Assembly: GCA_023402075.1 (NCBI GenBank)
Contig: JAEXCS010000020.1
Location: 1-64,000, forward strand
Reading direction: 5' to 3'
Source: Bacillota bacterium
GTDB lineage: Bacteria > Bacillota > Clostridia > Oscillospirales > Oscillospiraceae
DNA: 64,000 nucleotides
The notes under the pieces were generated by a model, which had not been told where the DNA came from, searched no databases, and was given only the letters and a program-made list of their open reading frames with translations. This document shows positions 39,732 through 48,690 of this stretch, piece after piece (the first letter of the stretch is position 1; every line of letters starts with the position of its first letter). The translations under genes were made by a program, and so were the position numbers.

Positions 39732-40685
39732 TTACACAACGCGGAACTTTAGCTCTTCGTCCCGCAGACAGGCCGCCACATTTTCCGCACAAATGATGCT
39801 TACCGCGCCGATGGCTTCCCGGGAATACATGCCGATGTGGGGCGTAACCACCACGTTATCCAGCGTCAGCAGAGGGTTGGCCGTATCCATCGGCTCCACC
39901 TCGGTGACATCCATGGCAGCGCCGGACAGATGTCCGGAGGCAAGGGCCTTATACAGTGCCTTTTCGTTTACAATGCCGCCCCGGGCAGTATTGATGACGT
40001 ACGCCCCGGGACGCATGGAAGCAAGCTCCGCCGCGCCGATTATGCCCCGTGTTTCCTCATTCAGCGGCAGGTGAATTGACAAAAATTCGCAGCCGGAAAT
40101 CACCTCTGCGGCGCTTTCACACAGCGTTACGTGCTCAAACCCCTCAGGCAGCGCGTGGACATAGGGGTCATAGGCCAGCACGCGCATGGAAAAGCCCGCA
40201 GCCCGCCGGGCCACGTTTCTTGCCACCGCGCCAAAGCCCAGAAGTCCCAGTGTCTTGGCATACACGTCCTTCCCCGTCAGCGCTTTCCACTGCCCCTGCC
40301 GTACCCGCCGGTCACCCAGAGAAATATGCCGGGCGCAGGAGAGCATCAGGCCCAATGTGAGATCTGCCACCGCGTTGGCATTGGTGCCGGGAACGTTGCA
40401 TACCGCAATCCCCTTGGCCTTTGCCTCTTCCAGATGCAGATTGTCCAGTCCCGCCCCGTGCTTGCAGATCACCTTCAGCTTTTTACACCGGTTCATCAGC
40501 TCCACGGGAAAGTCGTGGGCGCCGATAATCAGCGCGTCGCACTCCGTCACCGTTTGGGCAAAGCGCTCCATGTCAAAGTCCTTACCCATTAGAATCACTT
40601 CGCAGCCTGCCTGCTCTAAAATCTCCTTGGGCGTTGAATCAATTGACCCGAAGGACCGCGAGGTCACCAAAACCCGTTTACTCAT
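39732..40685 (-). CDS. D-2-hydroxyacid dehydrogenase, copy 1
   Basis: A 317-residue NAD(P)-dependent enzyme that reduces a 2-oxo acid to the (R)-2-hydroxy acid or the reverse. The Rossmann loop is GLLGFGAVARNVARRA near residue 148, and the catalytic arginine (NTARGG), glutamate (VTEVEP) and histidine (TPHIGMYS) are all present. The start codon overlaps the dgoK stop (ATGA). It is the last gene of the sugar-acid cluster. Family members include phosphoglycerate, lactate, hydroxyisocaproate and 2-ketogluconate reductases, so the substrate is open. No ACT domain argues against SerA. Confidence 0.88.
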   Translation of the reverse strand: MSKRVLVTSRSFGSIDSTPKEILEQAGCEVILMGKDFDMERFAQTVTECDALIIGAHDFPVELMNRCKKLKVICKHGAGLDNLHLEEAKAKGIAVCNVPGTNANAVADLTLGLMLSCARHISLGDRRVRQGQWKALTGKDVYAKTLGLLGFGAVARNVARRAAGFSMRVLAYDPYVHALPEGFEHVTLCESAAEVISGCEFLSIHLPLNEETRGIIGAAELASMRPGAYVINTARGGIVNEKALYKALASGHLSGAAMDVTEVEPMDTANPLLTLDNVVVTPHIGMYSREAIGAVSIICAENVAACLRDEELKFRVV

Positions 40686-41683
40686 TTTCTTATCCCCTCT
40701 CTGATGTTCAGAATGCCTTTCAGGCCCTCCAGCGCATAGCTCTTTTCTCCGTCCGCCGTCAGCGTGGAATGGCTGCGGATGCGTCGGCTGCCTTCCAGCA
40801 GCAGGGTAAACAGCTCCGCCATATAGGGATTTGCCACCACCACTGCCGTGTCGCATTCCGTCCAGCGCTCTTCACAATAGGCATCCAGCGCTTCAATCAC
40901 GCCGCCGGATACCACCGCTTCGCAGTAGCAGCGGCGAAAGTGGGGGGATTCCCGCTCGAACACCCGCATGGCGTGGCCGATATACAGCGCCCGGTTGAAT
41001 CCGTAGTGCCGCAGGTTTTCAAGCCCCAGCGCCACGGCCTGCGCATCCGGCCGCTCCGATTCCACAGACAGCACCGGCGCAAGAATCGTCTCCTGCTTTA
41101 ATGCGTGGAACAGCTCGCCGGTAAAGGTGGACAAAATACCCGTCAGCCGCCCCTCCCCCGCCAGCAGTACATGGGTGTGGGACCCGGGAAGAATCACGGC
41201 CGTCTGCCGCCCGGGATAGCGGACGGCAAGCTCGGGCAAAACGCCCAGCACCTCGATCTCCTCACCCCGGGTATTGTTGGTAGAAGACACGTCCGCTCCC
41301 ACGGTTTTCAGCCCCGAAATCAGGTGAATTTCCCGTTTGAAGACGGCGTCCTCCCGATATGGAGTGACGCCCCGCAGGGCAAATTCCTCCGCGGTGACGG
41401 GGGCGGGATAGTGGGGAACTTCAAAAATTCCATAGGGTGACGTGGCCATGCCGGAGGCATAGATGGCCTCCACCTCCCCGCCGGTCCGTCCCGCTTCGGC
41501 CAAAGCCTCGTCGTACAGAGCTTTCATTCCTTCCAGCAGTGGACGGATGGACCCGGCAATGGCCGCATCTTTTGCGCCAAGCGTCCTGCGGCGGGTGCAC
41601 AGCAGCCGCTTTTCCCCGTCCAGCAGGAAAATGCGCACATTGCTGGTTCCAAGGTCGTAGTATGCAATCAGACCCCGCTCCAT
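40682..41683 (-). CDS. dgoK: 2-dehydro-3-deoxygalactonokinase-type sugar-acid kinase
   Basis: A 333-residue kinase of the DgoK family (ASKHA fold). The N-terminal phosphate loop is YYDLGTSNVR, the substrate segment is LPGSHTHVLL and FTGELFHALK follows near residue 178. DgoK phosphorylates 2-keto-3-deoxygalactonate at C6, and related enzymes may use the gluconate epimer. It starts 4 bp after the aldolase gene behind GGGGGTGA and overlaps the next dehydrogenase by 4 bp, so kinase and aldolase act as a pair. Confidence 0.85.
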   Translation of the reverse strand: MERGLIAYYDLGTSNVRIFLLDGEKRLLCTRRRTLGAKDAAIAGSIRPLLEGMKALYDEALAEAGRTGGEVEAIYASGMATSPYGIFEVPHYPAPVTAEEFALRGVTPYREDAVFKREIHLISGLKTVGADVSSTNNTRGEEIEVLGVLPELAVRYPGRQTAVILPGSHTHVLLAGEGRLTGILSTFTGELFHALKQETILAPVLSVESERPDAQAVALGLENLRHYGFNRALYIGHAMRVFERESPHFRRCYCEAVVSGGVIEALDAYCEERWTECDTAVVVANPYMAELFTLLLEGSRRIRSHSTLTADGEKSYALEGLKGILNIREGIRK

Positions 41684-41687
41684 CCGC

Positions 41688-42338
41688 TCACCCCCGGACG
41701 GCTTGCGCATAGGCCCTGGCCGTGTTGGTGATTTCGTCCAGTTTTCCCTCAGCCACCAGCTTGGCGGAAACAAGGTTTCCTCCCACGCCAACGCCAATGC
41801 ACCCGGCCCGAAGGAAGTCCGGCGTGTTCTGCGGCGTCACGCCGCCCACGGCGGTGAAGGGGATGTGTCCCAGCGGGCCACGCAAAGCCTTGATATAGTC
41901 CGGCCCTAGAATGCCCGCCGGAAACAGCTTGACAATGTGGGCGCCCCAGCTCCACGCGCTAGCAGCCTCGGTGGCCGTCATAGCTCCGGGAATGGAGACA
42001 AGCTCCAGCCGCCGGGTTTCCCGGATAACTGCCTCGTCGGCATTGGGCGAGATGATATAGCCCGCGCCCGCTTCTCTGGCGAGCGTTACTTCCTCCGCCG
42101 TCATCACTGTCCCCGCGCCCACCTCAATCTCGGTACCAAAGCGTTCAGACAGCAGCCGAATAGAGCGCAGTGTTTCCTCAATGCCGCCTTCTTTGCTGTG
42201 GTCAAAGGTGACCTCCAGACAGCGCAGGCCCCCCGCCAGAATTGCCCCGGCCAAATCGCAGATCTGCGTGCTGGGAATCCCCCGCACAATCGCGATGACC
42301 TTCGTCTCCATAATTGCTTCCAATGCCGTGTTTTTCAT
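41688..42338 (-). CDS. eda: 2-keto-3-deoxy-6-phosphogluconate / galactonate aldolase
   Basis: A 216-residue class-I aldolase that splits KDPG or KDPGal into pyruvate and glyceraldehyde 3-phosphate. The Schiff-base lysine is Lys137 in HIVKLFPAG, the general acid/base glutamate is Glu42 in LEVTF, and GAGTVMT binds pyruvate. GGCIGVGVGGNLV-like phosphate-binding residues are near the end. The usual SPG before the phosphate loop reads SPNAD here. With DgoK next door, KDPGal is slightly more likely than KDPG. Confidence 0.88.
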   Translation of the reverse strand: MKNTALEAIMETKVIAIVRGIPSTQICDLAGAILAGGLRCLEVTFDHSKEGGIEETLRSIRLLSERFGTEIEVGAGTVMTAEEVTLAREAGAGYIISPNADEAVIRETRRLELVSIPGAMTATEAASAWSWGAHIVKLFPAGILGPDYIKALRGPLGHIPFTAVGGVTPQNTPDFLRAGCIGVGVGGNLVSAKLVAEGKLDEITNTARAYAQAVRG

Positions 42339-42363
42339 AGCCGTCTCCTTTCGGTTTGCGGGC

Positions 42364-43863
42364 TTACAGCGTCACGCCGTCCCGCAGAATGCCCATCTGA
42401 TAATATCCGTTTTCTTCGTTTCTTGTATGGTAGTTCCCGTTGCAGGTGTCCAAAATCGAATCATAGAGCTGCCGGGTAAAGCCTTGAAGCGCCTCATCCG
42501 AGGGCTGCGCCAGCAAAACGCCCGCGTCAAAGTCAATCCAGCCCCGCTTTTTCTGCGCAAGGCGGCTGTTGGACGACAGGCGGAAAGTAGGCCCGGCAAA
42601 GCCGCAGGGCGTTCCCCGCCCGGTGGTAAACACCGTCAGCACTGCCCCGGCCGCAATCTGGCCCGTCACGCCTGTCAAATCGTTGCCCGGGCCGGACACC
42701 AGCACAAAGCCGTTTTTCGTGGCGCGGCCCCCGTAGGGCAGCACCTCCGTCACGGCGCAGCGCCCACCCTTTTGAATGCAGCCCAGAGATTTTTCCTCAA
42801 TGGTGGAAAGGCCTCCCGCCTTATTGCCCTGCGTGGGGTTGTCGCTGACCTTTTCCCCGTAGCGCTCAAAATAATCGGCGTAGGCAGCAATCATGGCCAC
42901 CTCATCTTCAAATACCTGCTGATTGACGGCCCGGTTCATCAAAAGATGCTCCGCACCAAACATTTCCGGCACCTCGGTCATGTTTACGGTTGCGCCCCGG
43001 CAAACCAGCTCTTCCGTAAGGGTGCCCACCAGCTTGTTGGCCGTAATTCCCGAAAATCCGTCCGACCCGCCACAGTTCACCGCCACGTGCAGCTCCTTCA
43101 GATTTACCGGTTCTCTGCGGTCCTTGGAGATTTCCTCCATCAGATCCCGGCACAGCGCAAGGCCCTCGGCAAACTCATCGTCGCTCTCCTGCAACACCAA
43201 GAATTTGACCCGTTTCTCATCCACCGCCCCCATATATTTTTTCAGCGTGGGCAGATCGTTCATCTCGCATCCAAGGCTGACCACCAGCACGCCGCCGAAA
43301 TTTGCATTGCGAATGACCCCAGCCAGCGTTTTGGCCGTGGTGGCCAGATCGCTGCCGGTTTGACTGCACCCGTATGGATGCGTCAGGGGCAGCACGCCGT
43401 CAAAGTGCTCATTTGCAGGAAACTCCGTCTCCGCCAGCCGGGCAATTCTCTGAAGCGGTCCGTTGGCGCAGAACACCGTGGGAATCACCGCCAGATAATT
43501 TCGGATGCCCGCGCCGCCGTCCGCCCGGCGGTAGCCTCGAAAGGTTTGCTCCGTAATTCCGGGCGCAAGGGCGTTTTCGTCCCGGTTATAGGTGTAGCTT
43601 TTGCGGACGTTGGCCATGGTCTGCACGTTATGGTCGTGGACATAAGCCCCCGCCGGAATGTCCGTCATGGCGCACCCGATGCGGTTTGCGTATTTCATCA
43701 CATCTCCGCCCCGGGGAATATCAACCAGCGCGATTTTGTGACCGTTGGGGATGACTTCCCGCGCGGTCAGCTCCACTCCATCCACCAAAACGCGCTCCCC
43801 CGCCCCCACGTCCCGCAAAGCCACAGCTACGTTATCCTGCGGATAAATCTTCACAAAGTCCAT
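42364..43863 (-). CDS. UxaA-family altronate (sugar-acid) dehydratase
   Basis: A 499-residue iron-dependent dehydratase of the UxaA/GarD type. The N-terminal SAF-like domain (residues 1-95, with GHKIALVDIPRGGDVMKY) is fused to the catalytic domain, as in full-length altronate dehydratases. Conserved pieces include LTHPYGCSQTG, VSLGCEMND, VNCGGSDGFSGITAN and GRGTPCGF, with cysteines likely to bind the metal. UxaA turns D-altronate into 2-keto-3-deoxygluconate; relatives use galactarate. The start follows GGGAGG. It supplies the substrate for the kinase and aldolase that follow. Confidence 0.85.
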   Translation of the reverse strand: MDFVKIYPQDNVAVALRDVGAGERVLVDGVELTAREVIPNGHKIALVDIPRGGDVMKYANRIGCAMTDIPAGAYVHDHNVQTMANVRKSYTYNRDENALAPGITEQTFRGYRRADGGAGIRNYLAVIPTVFCANGPLQRIARLAETEFPANEHFDGVLPLTHPYGCSQTGSDLATTAKTLAGVIRNANFGGVLVVSLGCEMNDLPTLKKYMGAVDEKRVKFLVLQESDDEFAEGLALCRDLMEEISKDRREPVNLKELHVAVNCGGSDGFSGITANKLVGTLTEELVCRGATVNMTEVPEMFGAEHLLMNRAVNQQVFEDEVAMIAAYADYFERYGEKVSDNPTQGNKAGGLSTIEEKSLGCIQKGGRCAVTEVLPYGGRATKNGFVLVSGPGNDLTGVTGQIAAGAVLTVFTTGRGTPCGFAGPTFRLSSNSRLAQKKRGWIDFDAGVLLAQPSDEALQGFTRQLYDSILDTCNGNYHTRNEENGYYQMGILRDGVTL

Positions 43864-43878
43864 CGTTTCCTCCCGTTT

Positions 43879-44871
43879 TCACCGGCGGTCCGTCCGCCGG
43901 AATTTTTCCGAAAGCGCTTGGTTTACAAGGCAGGGCGGGCAGCGCCCCTCCAAAACGTCCCGAATCTGCTCTGCCGCCCTGCGCTGGAGTGTCCTCTGCG
44001 CCCAGCGGGAATACCACGCAGCGTGGGGCGAAAGCAGCACGTTTTCCATACTCAGCAGCGGGCTGTCCTGCGGCAGCGGCTCTATATCAAACACGTCCAG
44101 CGCGGCAAAGGCGATTTTCCCGGCATTCAGGGCCTCAATCAGAGCTTCCTGACATACCACCGACCCCCGGGCCACATTGACAAAGCAAACGCCCTGCTTC
44201 ATTCGCGCAAAGGCGGCGCGGTCAAACCGGCAAACGTTTTCCGGGGTCCCGGGAATGTGGACGGAGAGATAATCCGCCCCCGCCGTCACCTCTTCAAAGG
44301 TCTTTTTTATTCCGCCCGCCGCCGCAATCTCCTCGGCGGACGCGCCGCTGGACACCCAGATTTCCCCGCAGAAGGGCTTCACCTTTGCCATCACCAGCCG
44401 GGAGATGTTTCCAAAACCCACTATTCCCAGCACGCCCCGGCGCAAATCAGGAAGCGCCTTTGCATGCTGATAGCTCCACACGCCCCGGCGGATATTACCG
44501 TCGTGCAGCTTAAGGCCCCGGGACAGTGCCAGCAGCATGGCGCAGGCGTGGTCGGACACCTCTTGAGAGCAGAAGTCTTTTACGTTGGTGACGCAAATGC
44601 CCCTTTCCGTGGCCGCCGCCAAGTCCACGCCGTCGGTTCCCGTGGCATATTTTGCGATGACGCGGCAGCGGGGCATGGTTTCCATCACGCCTTTTGTCAT
44701 CTTCGCCCACTGAAACAGCACAGCATCGGCATCCAGCAAGGCGGTTTTCAAAACCGACTCGTCCCGGCTGCCAAGCTTCACCACCTCGCAGCCCAACGGC
44801 TCCAGAATCCGCCGTTCCTCTTCAAAATCCTCGTATTCGCACTCCGTAATGACTACCCGCCAGTTTTTCAT
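43879..44871 (-). CDS. D-2-hydroxyacid dehydrogenase, copy 2
   Basis: A 330-residue member of the D-2-hydroxyacid dehydrogenase family, clearly diverged from copy 1. The cofactor loop is GIVGFGNISRLVMAKV, and the catalytic set is arginine in NVARGS, glutamate in DIEPLP and histidine in SPHAAWYS. ATG 44871 follows AGAGGAAG; longer frames lack support. A C-type phosphoglycerate dehydrogenase, a 2-ketoaldonate reductase (as in 2-keto-L-gulonate to L-idonate) or a lactate-type enzyme is possible. It sits between the dehydratase and the KduD-like gene. Confidence 0.86.
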   Translation of the reverse strand: MKNWRVVITECEYEDFEEERRILEPLGCEVVKLGSRDESVLKTALLDADAVLFQWAKMTKGVMETMPRCRVIAKYATGTDGVDLAAATERGICVTNVKDFCSQEVSDHACAMLLALSRGLKLHDGNIRRGVWSYQHAKALPDLRRGVLGIVGFGNISRLVMAKVKPFCGEIWVSSGASAEEIAAAGGIKKTFEEVTAGADYLSVHIPGTPENVCRFDRAAFARMKQGVCFVNVARGSVVCQEALIEALNAGKIAFAALDVFDIEPLPQDSPLLSMENVLLSPHAAWYSRWAQRTLQRRAAEQIRDVLEGRCPPCLVNQALSEKFRRTDRR

Positions 44872-44965
44872 CGCAGCTTCCTCTTTCAAATGGGCGCGGC
44901 GGCTGACGCAGCGGCGCGGCCCCGCTGGTGGGAGCATGCGTCCGCTTCATCAGCCGCCTAATTCT

Positions 44966-45721
44966 TTATCTACCCATGAATCCCCCGTCTACAGGGAGCA
45001 CCACACCGGAGAGATAGTCCGACGCAGAAGAAACCAGAAACAGCAATGCGCCGCTTAAATCCTCCGGCTCTCCCCACCGTCCGGCGGGAATCCTGCTTAA
45101 AATTTCCTGATTGCGCGCCGGGTTTGCCCGAATTGCGGCAGTATTGTCCGTGGCAAGATATCCCGGGGCAATGGCGTTTACCTGGACGCCCCTTGCCGCC
45201 CACTCGTTTGACAGCGACTTTGTAAACTGGGCCACGCCGCCTTTGGAGGCCGCATAGGCCGGCACATTGAAGCCGCCGAAAAAGCTGAGCATAGAGGCAA
45301 TATTGACGATTTTTCCGTTTCCCTGCGCCAGCATTTCCCGTCCGCAAAGCTGCGCCATCTGAAAGGCGGAAATCAGGTTTACACGAATCAGCTTCTCAAA
45401 ATCCTCCACGGGGAAGTCCTCGCAGGGGTGACGGATTTGCGTTCCGGCGTTGTTGACCAGAATATCCACCCCGCCCAAAAACGCCTTTGCCTGCCCAAAG
45501 CAGACATCCACGGCTGTGGAATCCTGAAAATTGCCCGCAAAGCCCCGGATGCGGTCCGGTTCGCCGATTTTGGCCGCAGCGGCGTGGATGGACTCCCCGC
45601 TTCCTGTAATGGCAACCCTTGCACCGGCGTCATACAGCGTTTTGGCCAGAGAAAACCCGATGCCCCGGCTGCCGCCTGTGACAATGGCTCGTTTTCCCGC
45701 AATATCAAACACAGCGTTCAT
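44966..45721 (-). CDS. kduD: KduD-like short-chain dehydrogenase
   Basis: A 251-residue SDR. The cofactor motif is TGGSRGIG, NNAG follows, and the catalytic Ser-Tyr-Lys set is in NIASMLSFFGGFNVPAYAAS followed by K. The C-terminal half (APGYLATDNTAAIRANPAR, RIPAGRWGEPEDL, SSASDYLSG) matches KduD, the 2-keto-3-deoxygluconate 5-dehydrogenase, very closely. KduD joins 2,5-diketo-3-deoxygluconate to KDG, and relatives such as IdnO reduce 5-ketogluconate. The KduI isomerase is not in the window. A 94-bp gap separates it from the next dehydrogenase gene. Confidence 0.85.
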   Translation of the reverse strand: MNAVFDIAGKRAIVTGGSRGIGFSLAKTLYDAGARVAITGSGESIHAAAAKIGEPDRIRGFAGNFQDSTAVDVCFGQAKAFLGGVDILVNNAGTQIRHPCEDFPVEDFEKLIRVNLISAFQMAQLCGREMLAQGNGKIVNIASMLSFFGGFNVPAYAASKGGVAQFTKSLSNEWAARGVQVNAIAPGYLATDNTAAIRANPARNQEILSRIPAGRWGEPEDLSGALLFLVSSASDYLSGVVLPVDGGFMGR

Positions 45722-45730
45722 GGCCGCTCC

Positions 45731-47020
45731 TCAGCCCATCATTCCCAGCGCTCTGGGCAAAGCCTCGGTGACGGCGGGAATATAGGTGATGACCAGCAGT
45801 GCGGCAATCATCACAAAGATAAACGGTACAATGGCTTTGCACAAATCCGTAAATTTCATCTTCGTCATGCCGGAGGCTACGAACAGGTTTACGCCCACGG
45901 GCGGCGTGATAAAGCCGATGGCCATATTTGCAACCATAATCAGGCCGAAGTGAACGATGCCGATGCCAAACTGTTTTGCAACGGGATACAGAATGGGAGA
46001 GAGAATCAGGATGGCAGGCGTGGTGTCCATAATCATGCCAACCACCAGCAGCACCGCGTTAATCAGCAGCAAAATCACAATTTTATTGTCAGTCAGAGAG
46101 GTCATGCCGGTCATAATCGCTTCGGGAATGCGCTCCAGTGCCAGAACCTTTCCCAGCACGGTGCCGGTCCCCACCATGATCAAAACCGTACCCACCGTTT
46201 CGGCAGAGCCAACCAGCGAGTTATAAATTTTGCTCCAGTTCAGCTCTCTGTAAATCAGCGCGCCGGCAATCAAACCATAGACGCAGGCAATGACAGCCGC
46301 CTCAGTCGGCGTGAAAAAGCCGCCGTAGATGCCGCCCAAAATGATGACGGGAACCAGCAGTGCCCAGATGGCGTCCAGCGCTGCCCGACCCAGACGGCGG
46401 AAGGAAAACTTAAGGCCGGAGCCTTTGTAGCCGCGTTTTCTGGAAATGTAGATGCTCAGAACACACAGGCCGCCGCCCAGAACCAGCGCGGGGCCAAAGC
46501 CGCCGATAAACAGCGTGCCCACAGACGCGCCGGTGGAAACACCGTAGAGCACCATGGGGATGCTGGGGGGCACAATTACGCCCAGACAGCCCGACGCGGC
46601 AATCAGCGCCACAGAGAAAGGCTTGTCATAGCCGTGCTCCACCATGGCCGGCACCATCACCGCGCCGATGGCGGCAACAGTGGCCGGACCGGAGCCGGAA
46701 ATCGCGCCGAAAAACATGCAGGTGATGACCGTAACCACGGCGAAACCGCCGGTAATATGCCCCACCGCCGCCGAGCCAAGGTCGGCAAGCCGCTTGGACA
46801 AGCCGCCGCCCTCCATCAGTCCGCCCGCCAAAATGAAAAACGGAATGGCCATCAGGGGGAAGGAGTCCACCGCGGTAAACATGTTGGTGGCAAGATAAGA
46901 AAGGGACTGGGTGCTGCAAGTGGTCAGGTAAATGACCAGGGACATACCGGCGGAAACGCCGATGGGCACCTTCAAGGCCAGAAAAATGGCAAAGGAGCCA
47001 AACAAAATCAGATTAGTCAT
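45731..47020 (-). CDS. dctM: TRAP transporter large membrane subunit
   Basis: The 429-residue DctM-type subunit has about 12 membrane helices and forms the sodium-coupled translocation channel. ATG 47020 overlaps the end of dctQ by 8 bp. Conserved features include PFFILAGGLMEGGGLSKRL, GCLGVIVPPSIPMVLYG and FGLIMVANMAIGFITPPVGVN. With DctP and DctQ it imports an organic acid, which context suggests is a sugar acid. Confidence 0.93.
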   Translation of the reverse strand: MTNLILFGSFAIFLALKVPIGVSAGMSLVIYLTTCSTQSLSYLATNMFTAVDSFPLMAIPFFILAGGLMEGGGLSKRLADLGSAAVGHITGGFAVVTVITCMFFGAISGSGPATVAAIGAVMVPAMVEHGYDKPFSVALIAASGCLGVIVPPSIPMVLYGVSTGASVGTLFIGGFGPALVLGGGLCVLSIYISRKRGYKGSGLKFSFRRLGRAALDAIWALLVPVIILGGIYGGFFTPTEAAVIACVYGLIAGALIYRELNWSKIYNSLVGSAETVGTVLIMVGTGTVLGKVLALERIPEAIMTGMTSLTDNKIVILLLINAVLLVVGMIMDTTPAILILSPILYPVAKQFGIGIVHFGLIMVANMAIGFITPPVGVNLFVASGMTKMKFTDLCKAIVPFIFVMIAALLVITYIPAVTEALPRALGMMG

Positions 47021-47498
47021 GGGAGCCGACGGCCTCCTTTCTCTCGCGGAAACGCGCAATGGTGTCCTGAATCAGGCGAATCAGCATCAGCGCGCTGCCC
47101 ACCAGAACGGAGCTGTAAGGAATCGCCATGGACAGCCGGACGGCGGGAGAAAGCTGCGCGGCGACACGCTGAACCACGGGGATGCTGTAATAAGTAAGAA
47201 TCGCGGCAAAAACCATAAAAATTACATTGGAGATGATGTTCAGCACGAACTTACCGGAGTCCTTCAAAAACAGGTCCAGCAGCTCCACGCTGATGTGCTT
47301 GCGCTTACGGATTGCCGAGGCGGCGCCCAGATAAATCATCCAGATGAACATGTACCGGCCCAGCTCCTCCGTCCAGGACAGGGGCCAGCCAAATACGCGG
47401 AACACGATCTGCATAAAAATCATGATGGTCATTACGCTAAGAAGAATTGCCAGAAGCACCTCTTCCAAATGCTTGTCAAGAAATGACACTATTTTCAT
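47013..47498 (-). CDS. dctQ: TRAP transporter small membrane subunit
   Basis: A 161-residue DctQ-type protein with four membrane helices. The family motif WTEELGRYMFIWMIYLGAA is near residue 41. It pairs with DctM. Translation of dctM starts inside its last codons. Confidence 0.92.
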   Translation of the reverse strand: MKIVSFLDKHLEEVLLAILLSVMTIMIFMQIVFRVFGWPLSWTEELGRYMFIWMIYLGAASAIRKRKHISVELLDLFLKDSGKFVLNIISNVIFMVFAAILTYYSIPVVQRVAAQLSPAVRLSMAIPYSSVLVGSALMLIRLIQDTIARFRERKEAVGSHD

Positions 47499-47516
47499 AT
47501 TTGTACCTTTCTCCCC

Positions 47517-47548
47517 GGTGCGGGCGAAGCGTTTGCTTCGCCCGCACC
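47517..47548 (-). other. Strong hairpin between dctP and dctQ
   Basis: A 14-bp GC-rich perfect stem with a GTTT loop lies in the 58-bp gap. There is no T-run, so it is not a classical terminator. Such a hairpin after a binding-protein gene usually stabilises its mRNA 3' end, giving more DctP than DctQM. Confidence 0.6.
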
Positions 47549-47556
47549 CACGTGCC

Positions 47557-48630
47557 TCAGTTTGCCGCGTTGACTTCGTCAGCCTTCGCCAAAACGGTTT
47601 CCAGCGTCACAGTGGGGTTGTAGTTTTTGGTGAAGAAGTCGTAGGTGCCGGCAGTGGCCTCACGGAACACCTCGCGCTGCTCGTCGGTCAGGAAGGTGAT
47701 TTCGCAGCCGCCGTCCTGAATGGTCTTGATGTACTCCTGCTCCTTGTCGATGGACTGCTGACGGTTGGTTTCCACAGCGGCTTTCGCAGCCTCGTCAATC
47801 ACCGCCTGCAAATCGGCAGGCAGGCTCTGATAGAACTCGTCGTTGATGCTGAAGCAGGTGATGTCGAAGGTGTGGCTCAGGTCAGTCATGTACTTCTGCA
47901 CCTCGTAGAAGGCGTTGGTGGCGGTGATGGCATAGGGGTTATCCTGGCCGTCCACAGTACCCTGCTGCAAAGCGGTATACAGCTCGGCAAAGGACATAGG
48001 CATCGGGTTGGCGCCCATCTGGGTGAACATGTCGATGTACAGGGGGGACTCCATCACGCGGATTTTCAGGCCCTTCATGTCATCAGGGCTGGTGATGGGG
48101 CGCTTGCTGTTGGTGAGCTGACGGATGCCGTTTTCAAAGTAGCCCACGATGCGGATGCCGGTCTGGGTTCTGATGGCTTCAGAAATCTGGGTGCCCACTT
48201 CGCTGTCATAAAAATCATAGGCAGCCTGACGGTTCTTAAACAGGAAAGGCAGACCCACGCTCATCAGCTCCTCAGTAAAGCTGGCATACATGGACTGGCT
48301 GGTTTCGCACATCTGCATATCGCCCGCCTGAACGGCTTCCACCAGTTCGCGGCTGCCGCCCAGGGTGTTATTGTCATAGACCTCCACCTGAAGCTGCCCG
48401 CCGGAAAGCTGCTCGGCCACTTCCTTAAACTTGAACATGCCCTGAGAAATGGGGTGCTCATCGGGAACCGTTCCGCCCACCGTGATCTTATAGACGGTTT
48501 TGTCTGTGCCGGAGGCGGCGCTGCCGCCGGAAGCTGCGCCGGACGAGGAGCCGCTGCCGCCGCAGGCGGCCAGTGCCATCACCATGGTTGCCGCCAGTGC
48601 CAGAGAGATAAACTTCTTTACCTTATTCAT
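47557..48630 (-). CDS. dctP: TRAP transporter substrate-binding lipoprotein
   Basis: A 357-residue DctP-type binding protein. A signal peptide with lipobox ALAAC (Cys at residue 23) is followed by a Gly/Ser-rich linker, so it is anchored to the outer face of the membrane. Typical TRAP motifs include the arginine-bearing LKIRVMESPLY and ELYTALQQGTVDGQDNP, which bind a carboxylate. The ligand is unknown; the cluster points to an aldonate, uronate or keto-sugar acid. Confidence 0.93.
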   Translation of the reverse strand: MNKVKKFISLALAATMVMALAACGGSGSSSGAASGGSAASGTDKTVYKITVGGTVPDEHPISQGMFKFKEVAEQLSGGQLQVEVYDNNTLGGSRELVEAVQAGDMQMCETSQSMYASFTEELMSVGLPFLFKNRQAAYDFYDSEVGTQISEAIRTQTGIRIVGYFENGIRQLTNSKRPITSPDDMKGLKIRVMESPLYIDMFTQMGANPMPMSFAELYTALQQGTVDGQDNPYAITATNAFYEVQKYMTDLSHTFDITCFSINDEFYQSLPADLQAVIDEAAKAAVETNRQQSIDKEQEYIKTIQDGGCEITFLTDEQREVFREATAGTYDFFTKNYNPTVTLETVLAKADEVNAAN

Positions 48631-48690
48631 TGTCGTTCCTCCTAAAAATTTGTGGTATATCGTTCAGGGACTTCCCCCAAAGCCGTAAGC

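Noticed and set aside
45428..47197. 589-codon open frame on the + strand across the TRAP genes and kduD
   Set aside because: Shadow frame full of His, Asn, Gln and Arg; the minus strand encodes recognisable DctM, DctQ and KduD.
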